From the NCBI GenBank assembly GCA_963840545.1, contig CAWIZE010000014.1, forward strand, positions 32,427-96,426: a stretch of 64,000 bases of DNA, written 5' to 3'. The notes under the pieces were generated by a model that saw only the letters and a program-made list of their open reading frames with translations, was not told the DNA's origin and made no database searches. How positions within the stretch are numbered: the stretch's first letter is position 1; the number at the start of each line of letters is the position of its first letter. This stretch comes from JAKAWQ01 sp963840545. Lineage in GTDB: Bacteria > Pseudomonadota > Alphaproteobacteria > Acetobacterales > Acetobacteraceae. Shown here piece after piece: positions 41,825 through 50,836 of the stretch. The position numbers and the translations under genes are program-made.

Positions 41825-43228
41825 ATGGGCGAATCCGCAGTGCAACCCGCGCTCCTGATCGTCGAGGACGATGCGGGTATCCTCGGCCAGTATCGCTGGG
41901 CCTTCCCCGGCCGTACGGTGCTGACCGCCTCCTCGCGGGCACAGGCTCTGCCGATCGTCGAGAAGCGGCGCCCGCCGGTGGCGATCATCGATCTCGGCCT
42001 GCCACCCGATCCGGACGGCGTATCGGAAGGCTTCGCCACCCTTGCCGAGATGCTCAAGATGGCACCCGAGATGAAGGTGATCGTGGCGACCGGCAACGGC
42101 AGCCGGCCCAACGCGCTCCGCGCGGTCGCCGCCGGCGCCCACGATTTCTACGAGAAGCCGGTGGAGATCGAGATCCTGCGCCTGATCGTCGATCGCGGCT
42201 TCCGCCTCCACGCGCTCGAGGCGGAGAACCGCCGCCTCAGCGATAGCGCCGGCGCCGGCGCGATCAAGCGGATCATCACCGCCGCCGAGCCGATGCTGCG
42301 CGTCTGCCGCGACATCGAGAAGCTCGCGCCCACCACCGTCCCGGTCCTGCTGCTCGGCGAAAGCGGCACCGGCAAAGAGGCCCTGGCGCGCGCCCTGCAC
42401 GATCTCGGACCGCGTGCCGCGAAACCCTTCGTCGCCATCAACTGCGGCGCCATCCCCGAGACGCTGCTGGAGAGCGAGCTCTTCGGTTACGAACGCGGCG
42501 CCTTCACCGGGGCGGCGAAGCAGACCATCGGCCGCATCGAGGGCGCCCAGCACGGCACGCTCTTCCTCGACGAGATCGGCGATCTGCCGCATGCGCTGCA
42601 GGTCAAGCTGCTGCGCTTCCTCCAGGAGCAGACGGTCGAGCGGATCGGCGGGCGCCAGCCGATCGCGGTCGATGTGCGGGTCGTCTCGGCGACCAACCAA
42701 CCGCTCGAGCAGCAGATGGAGGCCGGCCGCTTCCGCTCCGATCTCTTCTACCGGCTCAACCCCGTCACCGTGCGCGTCCCGCCGCTGCGCGAGCGCGGCG
42801 CCGACGCCGTGCTGCTGGCGCGCCTCTTCCTCGGCCGCTTCAACCGCGAGATCGGCCGCAACCTGCGCGGCTTCAGCGAGCCCGCCCTGGCCGCGCTCGC
42901 CGGCCATGACTGGCCGGGCAACGTGCGCGAGCTCGAGAACCGGGTGAAGCGCGCGGTGATCATGGCCGACGGGCGGGTGATCGATGCCGCCGATCTCGAG
43001 CTCGCCGGCGGCGCGCCGCCCGATCTCGATCTGCGCGCCGCCCGGCACCGCGCCGAGCGCCAGGTGATCGAACGGGCGCTGGCGCAAAGCCGCGGCACGG
43101 TCGCGGGTGCCGCGCGGCTGCTCGGCATCAGCCGGCCCACGCTCTACGGATTGCTCGAGATGCATGGGCTTGCCGGCATCGCCGATTCCGCCCACGCGGA
43201 GCCTGCCCAGAACGGAGGACCCTCATGA
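41825..43228 (+). CDS. prsR: XrtA-system sigma-54-dependent response regulator PrsR
   Basis: A 467-residue NtrC-type regulator. Receiver: acidic pocket 'LLIVEDDAG', phospho-acceptor Asp56 in 'VAIIDLGLP', Lys111 in 'DFYEKPVEI'. The AAA+ domain has Walker A 'GESGTGKE' (178-185), the sigma-54 contact 'GAFTGA' (225-230) and Walker B 'GTLFLDEIGDLP'. A Fis-type helix-turn-helix closes it ('GTVAGAARLLGISRPTLYGL'). It should activate sigma-54 promoters of the EPS genes when phosphorylated by PrsK. The ATG at 41825 starts the conserved receiver. Confidence 0.93.
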   Translation: MGESAVQPALLIVEDDAGILGQYRWAFPGRTVLTASSRAQALPIVEKRRPPVAIIDLGLPPDPDGVSEGFATLAEMLKMAPEMKVIVATGNGSRPNALRAVAAGAHDFYEKPVEIEILRLIVDRGFRLHALEAENRRLSDSAGAGAIKRIITAAEPMLRVCRDIEKLAPTTVPVLLLGESGTGKEALARALHDLGPRAAKPFVAINCGAIPETLLESELFGYERGAFTGAAKQTIGRIEGAQHGTLFLDEIGDLPHALQVKLLRFLQEQTVERIGGRQPIAVDVRVVSATNQPLEQQMEAGRFRSDLFYRLNPVTVRVPPLRERGADAVLLARLFLGRFNREIGRNLRGFSEPALAALAGHDWPGNVRELENRVKRAVIMADGRVIDAADLELAGGAPPDLDLRAARHRAERQVIERALAQSRGTVAGAARLLGISRPTLYGLLEMHGLAGIADSAHAEPAQNGGPS

Positions 43229-46026
43229 GACGACCGCTCCTGCACGGGCTTTTCGCAGCCGCCGCCCCGCTCCTCGCCGCCCCGCTCCTCGCCGCCTTGT
43301 TCCTCACCACCGGGCCGAGCGCCAGCGCGGCCGATTACGAAGCGCGCGCCCAGGCGCTGCTCGCCAAGGGCGAGCCGCGGGCGGCCGCGATCGAGCTGCA
43401 GAACGCGCTCAAGCAGAACCCGGCCGCCGCCGCCGCGCATTACCAGTTGGCGAAGATCGACCTCTGGCTCGGCGATGCGGTGGCGGCGGAGCGGGAAGCG
43501 CGGGCGGCCAAGGACCACGGCTACGATCCCGGCGCCGCGCTCTCCCTGCTGCTCGACACCTATCTGGCCGAGGGCCGATACAAGGATCTGCTGCACGATT
43601 TCCCCACCGGCGCCGCTGGCGCCGCCGACCCCGCCATCGCGGCGCGCATTGCGGTCGGGCGGGGCCGGGCGGAGATGGCACTCGGCCAGCTCGATGCCGC
43701 CGCCGCTGACATCGCCGCCGCCAGGCGGCTGGCTCCGCGTGCGCTCGATCCGCTGCTGGCCGAGGAAGACCTCGATGTCGCCCGGCGCCAGCCGGCGGCG
43801 GCCGCGCAGGCGCTCGCCGCGGCGCTCGCGATCGACCCGCATGCTCCGGAGGCCCTGCTCCGCAAGGCCGCCCTCCTGCTCTCCGGCGGCGACGCCCAGG
43901 GCGCGGTCGCCCTGCTCGGGCCGGTGCTCGCCGCGGCGCCCAGCGACCCGCAGGTTCGGCTGACGATGGCCAACGCGCTGATCGGCGCCGGCGAGGACGC
44001 CAAGGCGGAGGCCGATGTCAAGGCCGTACTCACCATCGTGCCGGGCTCGGTGCAAGGCCTCTATCTGCAGGCGCTGCTGCTCGCGAGAGCCGGCCAGGAT
44101 CAGCAGGCGAGCCTGCTGCTCGAGAAGCTCTCGCCGATGATGGGACGGGTCCCCGAGATCTACCTGCTGCAGGCGGCGGTCATGGCGCATCTGGGCCAGC
44201 TGGCGGAGGCCGACAGCGCGGTGCAGCACTTCCTCGGGCACTTCCCCGGGGACCCTCGCGGCGAGCGGCTGCTCGCCGAGATCGCGCTCCGCTCCGGCCA
44301 GCCGCAGGACGCTCTGGCGGCGCTGGGGGCGCTGCCCGCTGCGGCGCGAAGCGACGCCGCCACGCTCGTTCTCAGCGCGCGTGCCCACGCCGCGGTGGGC
44401 GACCTCGCGAGCGCCACGGCGGAGTTCACGGCGGCGGCGAAGCTCTCGCCCAAGCTCGCGGCGCCGCATGTCGGGCTCGCCGCCATCCGCTTCGCGCTCG
44501 GCGATATGAGCGGGGCCATCCGGGAGTACCAACAGGCGCTCAGCCTCTCCCCGGGCGACAGCGCGACGCGGCGAGCGCTGGTCGAGGCGGCGATCCGGGC
44601 CGGGCAGTACGACCTCGCCGCCGCCAACCTCGCCGTGCTCGGCAAGACAGCGGGGGAGGCGCCGGCAGATGCCCTGCTCCGAGGCCAGTTGCAGCTCGCC
44701 GAGCTCGATATCGCCGGGGCGCGGGCGAACTACGCGGCGCTCCTCAAGGCGCATCCGGACTCGCTCTCCGCCGAGCTTGGCCTCGCGCGCGTCGCCGCCC
44801 TCGACGGCGACACCAAGGAGCAGCAGCGTCGCCTCGCTGCGGCACTGGCGAAGAGCCCGACAAACTCGGCGGTGCTCGCCTCCCTCGTCTCCCTCCTGGC
44901 GAGCGAGGGCAAACTCGCCGAGGCGCGCTCCGTCCTTGAGCGCGCTCACGCGGCGGCGCCGGACGCGCCCGCCGTCACTGCGGATCTCGCCTCGCTCGAT
45001 ATCCGCATGAGGGAGCCGGGCAAGGCGCTCGATTTGCTGGCGACCATCAACGTCGGCAACGACCCGGCGCTGCTCGGCCTTGAAGCCCAGGCGGACCTCG
45101 CGGCCGGCAAGCGGCTCGCGGCGCAGGATGCGCTGAGCGCGCTCATCGCCCACGCGCCGGACGCAGTCGGGGCACGGCTCACCCTCGGCCGCCTGCTGGT
45201 TGCGGACAAGGAGTTCGCCGCCGCGCGCGGTGCGATCGAGGACGGGCTCGCGCGCGACCCCGGCAATCTCACCCTGCTGCAGGGCCTGGTCGGCGTCGCG
45301 CTCAACGAACACGGCTCGGCGGCCGCCCTTGCCGAGGCCAAGACGCTCGCCGCCGACCCTGCTCACCAGCCCGCGGCGCGCACGCTCGTCGGTGATTTCG
45401 ACATGGCGCAGCACCAGCCCGCGGCCGCCGCCCAAGCGTATGCCGCGTCGCTCGCCGCCGCGCCTTCGGCTGCCCTCGCCGCGCGCCTCGCCACCGCGCT
45501 CGAGGCCGCCGGTAAGCCCGCCGAGGCGGCCGTGCGGCTTCGCGCCTATCTCACGCAGCAGCCCGACGCGATCGCGGTCGCCGCGGTGCTCGGCAGCGTC
45601 GAAATCCAACAGGGACAGCTCGATTCCGCGGGCCGCCGGCTGCAGAGCGTGATCGCCGCGGAGCCGACCAACGTCGCCGCGCTCAACGACCTCGCCTGGG
45701 TGCGGTCCGAACAGGGCGCGCCGGACGCCCTGCAACTCGCCGAACGTGCCTACTCCCTTTCCGGCGACCCGCACGTCGCGGACACGCTCGGCTGGATTCT
45801 CACCCGCCAGAAGCCGAGCCGAACCGGCCTCGCGCTGCTCCGGCAGGCGCACGAGGCGGCGCCCGACGACCCCGCGGTTACCTACCATCTGGCCGCTGCG
45901 CTGGCCGGGCTCGGGCAGGAAGCGGCGGCCGCTTCCCTGCTCCGGCCCATCGTCACCGGCCCGGCCACGTTCACGGAGAAGGCCGCGGCCGGCGCGCTGC
46001 TCCAGAAGATCACCAGCCACTCCTAG
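43225..46026 (+). CDS. prsT: XrtA-system TPR lipoprotein-like protein PrsT
   Basis: A 933-residue exported protein. Signal peptide 'RRPLLHGLFAAAAPLLAAPL' to 'TTGPSASAADYEARA', then about twenty tetratricopeptide repeats ('YEARAQALLAKGEPRAAAIE', 'EADSAVQHFLGHFPGDPRGE', 'AGKPAEAAVRLRAYLTQQPD', 'LDSAGRRLQSVIAAEPTNVA'). The PrsT family is the periplasmic TPR scaffold of exosortase loci. It overlaps PrsR by four bases (ATGA) and is followed by a hairpin terminator. There is no lipobox Cys, so it is probably free in the periplasm or membrane-anchored by the leader. Confidence 0.92.
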   Translation: MRRPLLHGLFAAAAPLLAAPLLAALFLTTGPSASAADYEARAQALLAKGEPRAAAIELQNALKQNPAAAAAHYQLAKIDLWLGDAVAAEREARAAKDHGYDPGAALSLLLDTYLAEGRYKDLLHDFPTGAAGAADPAIAARIAVGRGRAEMALGQLDAAAADIAAARRLAPRALDPLLAEEDLDVARRQPAAAAQALAAALAIDPHAPEALLRKAALLLSGGDAQGAVALLGPVLAAAPSDPQVRLTMANALIGAGEDAKAEADVKAVLTIVPGSVQGLYLQALLLARAGQDQQASLLLEKLSPMMGRVPEIYLLQAAVMAHLGQLAEADSAVQHFLGHFPGDPRGERLLAEIALRSGQPQDALAALGALPAAARSDAATLVLSARAHAAVGDLASATAEFTAAAKLSPKLAAPHVGLAAIRFALGDMSGAIREYQQALSLSPGDSATRRALVEAAIRAGQYDLAAANLAVLGKTAGEAPADALLRGQLQLAELDIAGARANYAALLKAHPDSLSAELGLARVAALDGDTKEQQRRLAAALAKSPTNSAVLASLVSLLASEGKLAEARSVLERAHAAAPDAPAVTADLASLDIRMREPGKALDLLATINVGNDPALLGLEAQADLAAGKRLAAQDALSALIAHAPDAVGARLTLGRLLVADKEFAAARGAIEDGLARDPGNLTLLQGLVGVALNEHGSAAALAEAKTLAADPAHQPAARTLVGDFDMAQHQPAAAAQAYAASLAAAPSAALAARLATALEAAGKPAEAAVRLRAYLTQQPDAIAVAAVLGSVEIQQGQLDSAGRRLQSVIAAEPTNVAALNDLAWVRSEQGAPDALQLAERAYSLSGDPHVADTLGWILTRQKPSRTGLALLRQAHEAAPDDPAVTYHLAAALAGLGQEAAAASLLRPIVTGPATFTEKAAAGALLQKITSHS

Positions 46027-46054
46027 AGCGTGATGATATCTGCTCATCACGCTC
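46026..46054 (+). terminator. Hairpin terminator after prsT
   Basis: GAGCGTGATGA-TATCTGC-TCATCACGCTC is a perfect 11-bp stem with a seven-base loop that begins at the prsT stop codon's last base. It divides the prsKRT operon from the ligase-glycosyltransferase group. No strong T run follows. Confidence 0.75.
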
Positions 46055-46155
46055 CGGCTTTGGCTCTGCGATCAATTCCACGGCTTCGGCGGATCGCATC
46101 GCGCGTTCCGCCAGAAGCCATATCGATCTAAGCGGACGGCGCCCGGAGCTGGTCG

Positions 46156-47527
46156 ATGCGTGGACTGGTCTTCATGCTCGCCATGGGCGGGCTTTTGCCG
46201 ATGGCGGCGACGGCGCCGATGGTCGGCGTGATCGCTTATTATTGGATCTCCTTCATGAGCCCGCAGATGGAGCTCTGGGGGATCGCCGCTGCGCCGCCCT
46301 GGGCGCTGCTCTCCGTTCTCGCCACGCTCATCGGCTGCCTCGTCGCCCGCGAGCCGAAGCGGCTGCCCGCCAATCTGATGGTCGTGCTGATCATCCTTTT
46401 CATGGTCCTCACCTCCGTTTCGAGCCTCTTTGCACTCGGACCGCCGGACCGCGTCCTTCAGGCCTGGACCCAGGAGGTGAAGACCCTCTTGTTTCTTCTG
46501 GTACTCGCTGCCCTCCTCTCCGACCGCCACCGTATCCATGCGCTGGTCTGGGTGATGGTGATCTCGGTCGGCTTCTATGGCGTCGCCGGCGGGCTCTTCG
46601 CGATCGTGACCGGCGGGCATGACCGCGTCTGGGGCCCGCCCGAACTCGATCATCGGCGACAACAACCAGCTCGCCGCGGCGTTGCTGATCGTCCTGCCGC
46701 TGGTGAACTATCTCCGCCTGCAGTCGGTGCACCGGATCGTCCGCAGCGGCCTCGTCTTTGCCATGCTGCTGATGCTTCTCGCCGTGCTGGCGAGCTACTC
46801 TCGCGGCGCCATGCTCGGACTCGCCGCCGTCGGCCTGTTCCTATGGTGGAACACTCGCCACAGGCTCATCACCGGCGCAACGATGGCGCTGGTGCTCGCG
46901 GTCGGGCTCGTCTTCATGCCGGCGGACTGGACCGACCGGATGATGACGATCGACCAGTACCACCAGGACCAATCTGCCGAGGCACGCCTGACCGTCTGGC
47001 GCGAGGCGTTCGGCATCGCGCTCGCCCGCCCGTTGACCGGGGGGGGCTATGAAAGCACCAAGACGCCCCAGGTGCTGCACCAATTCTATCCCAACGCAAT
47101 CGTTCGGGCAGCACACAGCATCTGGTTCGAGGTGTTGAGCGAGAACGGCTTCCCCGCGTTCTTCCTCTGGCTCGGCATGCTGCTGCTCGGCTTTGTGAAC
47201 GTCCGGCGTGTCCGCCAACTCACCCGCGGCGACCCGAACCTCGCCTGGGCCGAGGATTTCGCGCGAATGGTTCAGGTCTCGCTCATCGCTTACGTGAGCG
47301 CCGGCACCTTCCTTTCGATGGGCTATTACGACCTCACCTTCGCCCTCCTGGTCGCGCTCGCCGCGACGCGCGATCTTCTCGCCCGCGCCCCCGCCCGCAC
47401 CCATGAAACGGCGCCGGCAGCTTCCCGCCCGTTGGCGGCGCCCGGCCCGGCACGATCGGTCCAAACGCCGCGGCAGGAACGGCCTGCCTCGATTCCCACC
47501 TGGCGACTGAGGCGCCTGCCCCGATGA
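46156..47527 (+). pseudogene. XrtA-system O-glycosylation ligase/polymerase (TIGR03097 type), frameshifted
   Basis: Frame 1 (from 46156) gives the N-terminal half: 'MRGLVFMLAMGGLLPMAATA', 'PMVGVIAYYWISFMSPQMEL' and 'LFAIVTGGHDRVWGPP'. Frame 2 continues exactly where it should with 'NSIIGDNNQLAAALLIVLPL', 'GLVFAMLLMLLAVLASYSRG' and 'ARPLTGGGYESTKTP', to the TGA at 47525. One extra base near 46645 (in GGCCCGCCCGAACTCGATC) explains the shift. Together they make a ~455-residue, ten-helix Wzy/O-antigen-ligase protein of the exosortase-A-associated kind. Either the gene is off or the base is a sequencing error. The stop overlaps the next start. Confidence 0.87.
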
Positions 47528-47718
47528 TCAAGGGCCTTCTCCTCGGCATCGCCATTTTTGCCGTCCTCTGGCTTGCTCTCTGGATGATGCGCGCCGACGC
47601 CGGCCGGCAGGGCCGCTGGGCTCCCTTCGATATGCGTGAGCCCGACCGGCGCCCCGACGCATCGCCGACCTCGCGCGGCCGCCGCGTGCCACCCGGCCGC
47701 ACTCGGCGATCACGATGA
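47524..47718 (+). CDS. Small single-helix membrane protein
   Basis: 64 residues: 'MIKGLLLGIAIFAVLWLALW', a membrane helix (about residues 3-21), then a basic, proline- and arginine-rich tail. It overlaps the ligase stop and the next glycosyltransferase start by four bases on each side (ATGA twice), the arrangement that argues it is really made. The function is unknown; it might tie the ligase and glycosyltransferase into one complex. Confidence 0.6.
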   Translation: MIKGLLLGIAIFAVLWLALWMMRADAGRQGRWAPFDMREPDRRPDASPTSRGRRVPPGRTRRSR

Positions 47719-48948
47719 GTCCTCTTCGCCTCCTCACATTCTCGACACTTTACCCGAACGATGCCGCGCCCAATCACGGCATCTTCGTCGAAGCGCGGCT
47801 TCGCCATCTCGTTCGCCACCAGTCGGTCAAGAGCACGGTGGTGGCGCCGGTGCCCTTCTTCCCCTTTCGCGCATCGGTACTTCGGCACCTGGTCCCGCCA
47901 TGCCCGCGCGTCCCACCGTGAGGAGCGTCATGGTCTCACCGTGCATCATCCGCGCTATCTCGTGATTCCGCGCCTCGGTATGTCTGCGTCGCCGTTTCTT
48001 CTCTACCGGGCGGTGGCGCCGGCACTACGTCGCCTGCTCGCCGAGGGCCAGGCGTTCGACGCGATCGACGCACACTACCTCTATCCCGATGGCGTCGCTG
48101 CTGTCTGGCTCGGCCGCCGATTCGGCCTGCCGGTCGTCGTCACTGCCCGCGGTTCGGACGTGACGGCCTGTCCCGACTACGCCGTGCCGCGGCGGTTGAT
48201 CGCACGCGCAATCGCCGATGCCGACGCGCTCATCGCGGTGAGCGAGGCCCTCGAACGCCGTCTGATCGAACTCGGCGCCAATTCCGGCCGCGTCACGGTT
48301 CTTCGCAACGGCGTCGACGCCGCTCTCTTCCGGCCACTACCTCGAAACGAAGCGCGCGCGAAGCTCGGCCTCGCCCGGCCGGCGCTCCTCTCGGTCGGGC
48401 ACCTGATCGAACGCAAGGGCCACGATCGGGTCATCGCGGCGCTGCCGTCGCTGCCGGGGCTCGATCTCGTGATCGTGGGCGAGGGGCCCGAGCGCGCGCG
48501 GCTCGCGGCACTCGTGGCGTGGCTCGGGCTTGGTGGGAGAGTGCGCTTCACCGGTGCCGTGCCGCAATCCGCGCTGCCCCTCTACTACTCCGCGGTCGAA
48601 GCGCTCGTACTCGCATCCAGTCGCGAGGGCTGGGCGAACGTGCTGTTGGAATCGATGGCCTGCGGGACGCCGGTCGTGGCCTCGAACGTCTGGGGCAATC
48701 CCGAGGTGGTGAGGAACTGCGACGCCGGGCGCATCACTGCGGCGAACACGCCCGAGGCGATCGCCTCCGCGGTGCAGGATCTCCTTGCCGCCCCGCCGTC
48801 ACGTGCCGCGACGCGCGCCTATGCCGAGCGCTTCGGGTGGGAAGCGACGAGCGCGGGGCAGGTGAGCGTGTTCGAAGCGGTCTTGCGTGGCCGCGGGCGC
48901 CCGGGGAACGTCGCCCCCCGCGCCGCTGCCGCCGTGCCTGCCCAATGA
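47715..48948 (+). pseudogene. XrtA-locus glycosyltransferase (GT4), frameshifted
   Basis: Frame 1 gives 'MSPLRLLTFSTLYPNDAAPN', 'HGIFVEARLRHLVRHQSVKS', 'TVVAPVPFFPFRAS'. Near 47875 one base is extra, and frame 2 continues 'FGTWSRHARASHREERHGLT', 'VHHPRYLVIPRLGMSASPFL', then the GT4 core 'LPVVVTARGSDVTACPDYAV', 'VTVLRNGVDAALFRPLPRNE' and 'SSREGWANVLLESMACGTPV' (E-x7-E motif). The full length would be ~410 residues. It is a normal GT-B transferase apart from the shift, the second such single-base insertion in three consecutive genes. Confidence 0.87.
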
Positions 48949-49025
48949 CGGTCCGTGCCCTTTCCAATTCCCCGCCCGCGCATCTTCCGTGCGTGCCCAT
49001 CGACCGCCCGGGCGAGACGTCCTGA

Positions 49026-49868
49026 TTACGCGACCCGGCTCGCGCGGCGACGGAATGTGGAGGCCAGGTTCGGCAGAAAATAGATCGCGTTCCTTCCGGC
49101 CAGAGACGCAAGGCGATAATAGCCGTCTCTCGCTGCCGTCGAGAGGCGCCGCTTCGTGCGCCGCTCCGCCGCGAGGCCCCGCATGGCCCGCGCATACGCG
49201 CCATAATCCGCGAACTGGAAGAACGAAGACGTTCTCTCGAACTCGGCAAGAACGTCTATCAGCTCTCCCGGCGACCAGAAAAGGTTCCCATCCTGCCAAT
49301 TCTTCCGCCCGCAGAGCGAGGCGTAAAGGTCTCGCATCGGAATCGGCAGCCAATGGCAGAAGGGCAGGCTCGTGTCGTGGTGGATCACGGGGAACAGCCG
49401 GTTCGGCGAGGTGATCACCAGAGCGTCCCGCGTCACGCGCGCAAGATCCCGGATCACGTCGTGATCCTTGCCGGTATGCTCGACGACCTCGATACAATAG
49501 GTGGCGTCCGCCTCCTGGTCCGCCAGCGGCAAGGCGCCGGCCGCGCCGGCGCGCCACTCGATACGATCAGCCACGCCGAGAACTGCCGCAATCCTTTCCG
49601 CGGCGACGAGCCGCGGCTCGTTCATGTCGATCGCCACGATCCTGACGCTCGTCCGCAACGCAAACGCGATCGCGAGCCACCCGTATCCGGCCCCGACGTC
49701 AGCCACCACGCCAACATCGGAGGGGTCGGACCGGGCCAGAAACGGCTCGACGAAGTGGAACATGTAGAAATCGAGGTTGTCGTTCAGATCCCAGACCGCG
49801 TAGTGGCTTTGGCCGAAATGCGGCACCCGAAGGATCGCGTCCCGCTGGGCATCGGATATCCAGTTCAC
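49026..49868 (-). CDS. SAM-dependent methyltransferase (class I)
   Basis: A 280-residue class I methyltransferase. Motif I is 'VVADVGAGYGWLAIAFALR', the acidic loop 'RIVAIDMNEPRLVAAERIAA', motif II 'ADATYCIEVVEHTGKDHDVI' and 'ALVITSPNRLFPVIHHDTSL'. The 'F-M-C-x-x-L-P-I-P'-like C-terminal part suggests a sugar or lipid substrate rather than a quinone. It is the last gene of the minus-strand polysaccharide group and converges with the broken GT4 gene. It probably decorates the polymer. Confidence 0.8.
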   Translation of the reverse strand: MNWISDAQRDAILRVPHFGQSHYAVWDLNDNLDFYMFHFVEPFLARSDPSDVGVVADVGAGYGWLAIAFALRTSVRIVAIDMNEPRLVAAERIAAVLGVADRIEWRAGAAGALPLADQEADATYCIEVVEHTGKDHDVIRDLARVTRDALVITSPNRLFPVIHHDTSLPFCHWLPIPMRDLYASLCGRKNWQDGNLFWSPGELIDVLAEFERTSSFFQFADYGAYARAMRGLAAERRTKRRLSTAARDGYYRLASLAGRNAIYFLPNLASTFRRRASRVA

Positions 49869-49934
49869 GGCCGCACCTCGGCTTCGGGACGGTCGCTTAT
49901 CAACTTAAGATTTTGAGGCATCGGCCACGGCTTC

Positions 49935-50726
49935 TCAATCAATGTCGCCCTTCCTGTAGATGCCGAGAAGGCAGAGTTCGGGATAGCGGAGGCCGAGCGC
50001 GCGCAGAGCCCTCCATGCCGACAGCTCGAGCGTCATGGTGAGCGGCGACCACGACATGCCGCGGCAATCGTCCAGATAGCGGAAGCCTTCCTCGACGAAG
50101 CCTCCCGCTCCGAACAGGCGCCGCAGCTCATTGCGCGTATTCATACGGTAGGCCGTGGGGAACGTGTCCTCTGGAGAGACCCTCCAAAGGATGCTCTTGA
50201 GCGCGTGATGCACCGCCAGGGGCGTCGCTGCGGCCACCAATGATACGGGGGACCACTTGCTCACCGTATAGACGACGACCCGCCCGGCACTCCGGGTCAG
50301 TCGGCCGAGCGCGGCGACGGCGGAGCTCGGGTCTGCGATATGCTCTGCCACCATGCGGAGCGAGATCAGATCGAAGCGCTGGTCTGTTTCGTACTCTTCG
50401 AGCAGGCATTTGGCGCGTTCGTGCACCAATTCATTCATGTCGATGTTGTCGCTGGGGTCGAGCCCGACGAGCCTGCGCGCACGAGACGAGAGGAGTCTGG
50501 CGAGGGGTTTGTTGGAGGGAAAGAGATCGCGCCCGCACCCGACATCGAGCCAATCGGTGCCGCTCCCGACGAGACGAAGCAAGTTCGCTTCGTACCATTC
50601 GTCCGGGGTGAAATATCCGAAGCGCCGGCGCATCCGCGGGGACCAGCCCAGGGGCCCTTCCGCATCGAACTTGAGTCGGCAGACCTCGCGTACCGCCTCC
50701 GCCAGATCCCAGCATGCGGGAACCAT
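49935..50726 (-). CDS. SAM-dependent methyltransferase (class I)
   Basis: About 263 residues. Motif I 'GTDWLDVGCGRDLFPSNKPL', then 'RRLVGLDPSDNIDMNELVHE', 'FDLISLRMVAEHIADPSSAV' and 'LTRSAGRVVVYTVSKWSPVS'. The start is uncertain: ATG at 50726 or 13 codons upstream at 50765; the frame stays open beyond. It lies 66 bases after the downstream methyltransferase start on the same strand, so the two probably act together on the polysaccharide. Confidence 0.72.
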   Translation of the reverse strand: MVPACWDLAEAVREVCRLKFDAEGPLGWSPRMRRRFGYFTPDEWYEANLLRLVGSGTDWLDVGCGRDLFPSNKPLARLLSSRARRLVGLDPSDNIDMNELVHERAKCLLEEYETDQRFDLISLRMVAEHIADPSSAVAALGRLTRSAGRVVVYTVSKWSPVSLVAAATPLAVHHALKSILWRVSPEDTFPTAYRMNTRNELRRLFGAGGFVEEGFRYLDDCRGMSWSPLTMTLELSAWRALRALGLRYPELCLLGIYRKGDID

Positions 50727-50836
50727 CGTGTTCACAGACCTGTGGCCCGATCGTGGTTCACCCATGGCCTCAGGGCGAAAACACGGGGCCGAGTCCGACG
50801 TCCCGATTGAGCTGCGAGCGACGACAATCGAACCGC

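Noticed and set aside
43144..46050. 968-codon minus-strand frame opposite prsT
   Set aside because: Shadow of the GC-rich TPR gene, which has a signal peptide, repeats and an operon overlap.
46640..46660. Programmed ribosomal frameshift in the O-ligase gene
   Set aside because: No slippery heptamer or downstream stem is present at the switch point; a one-base insertion or sequencing error explains it better.
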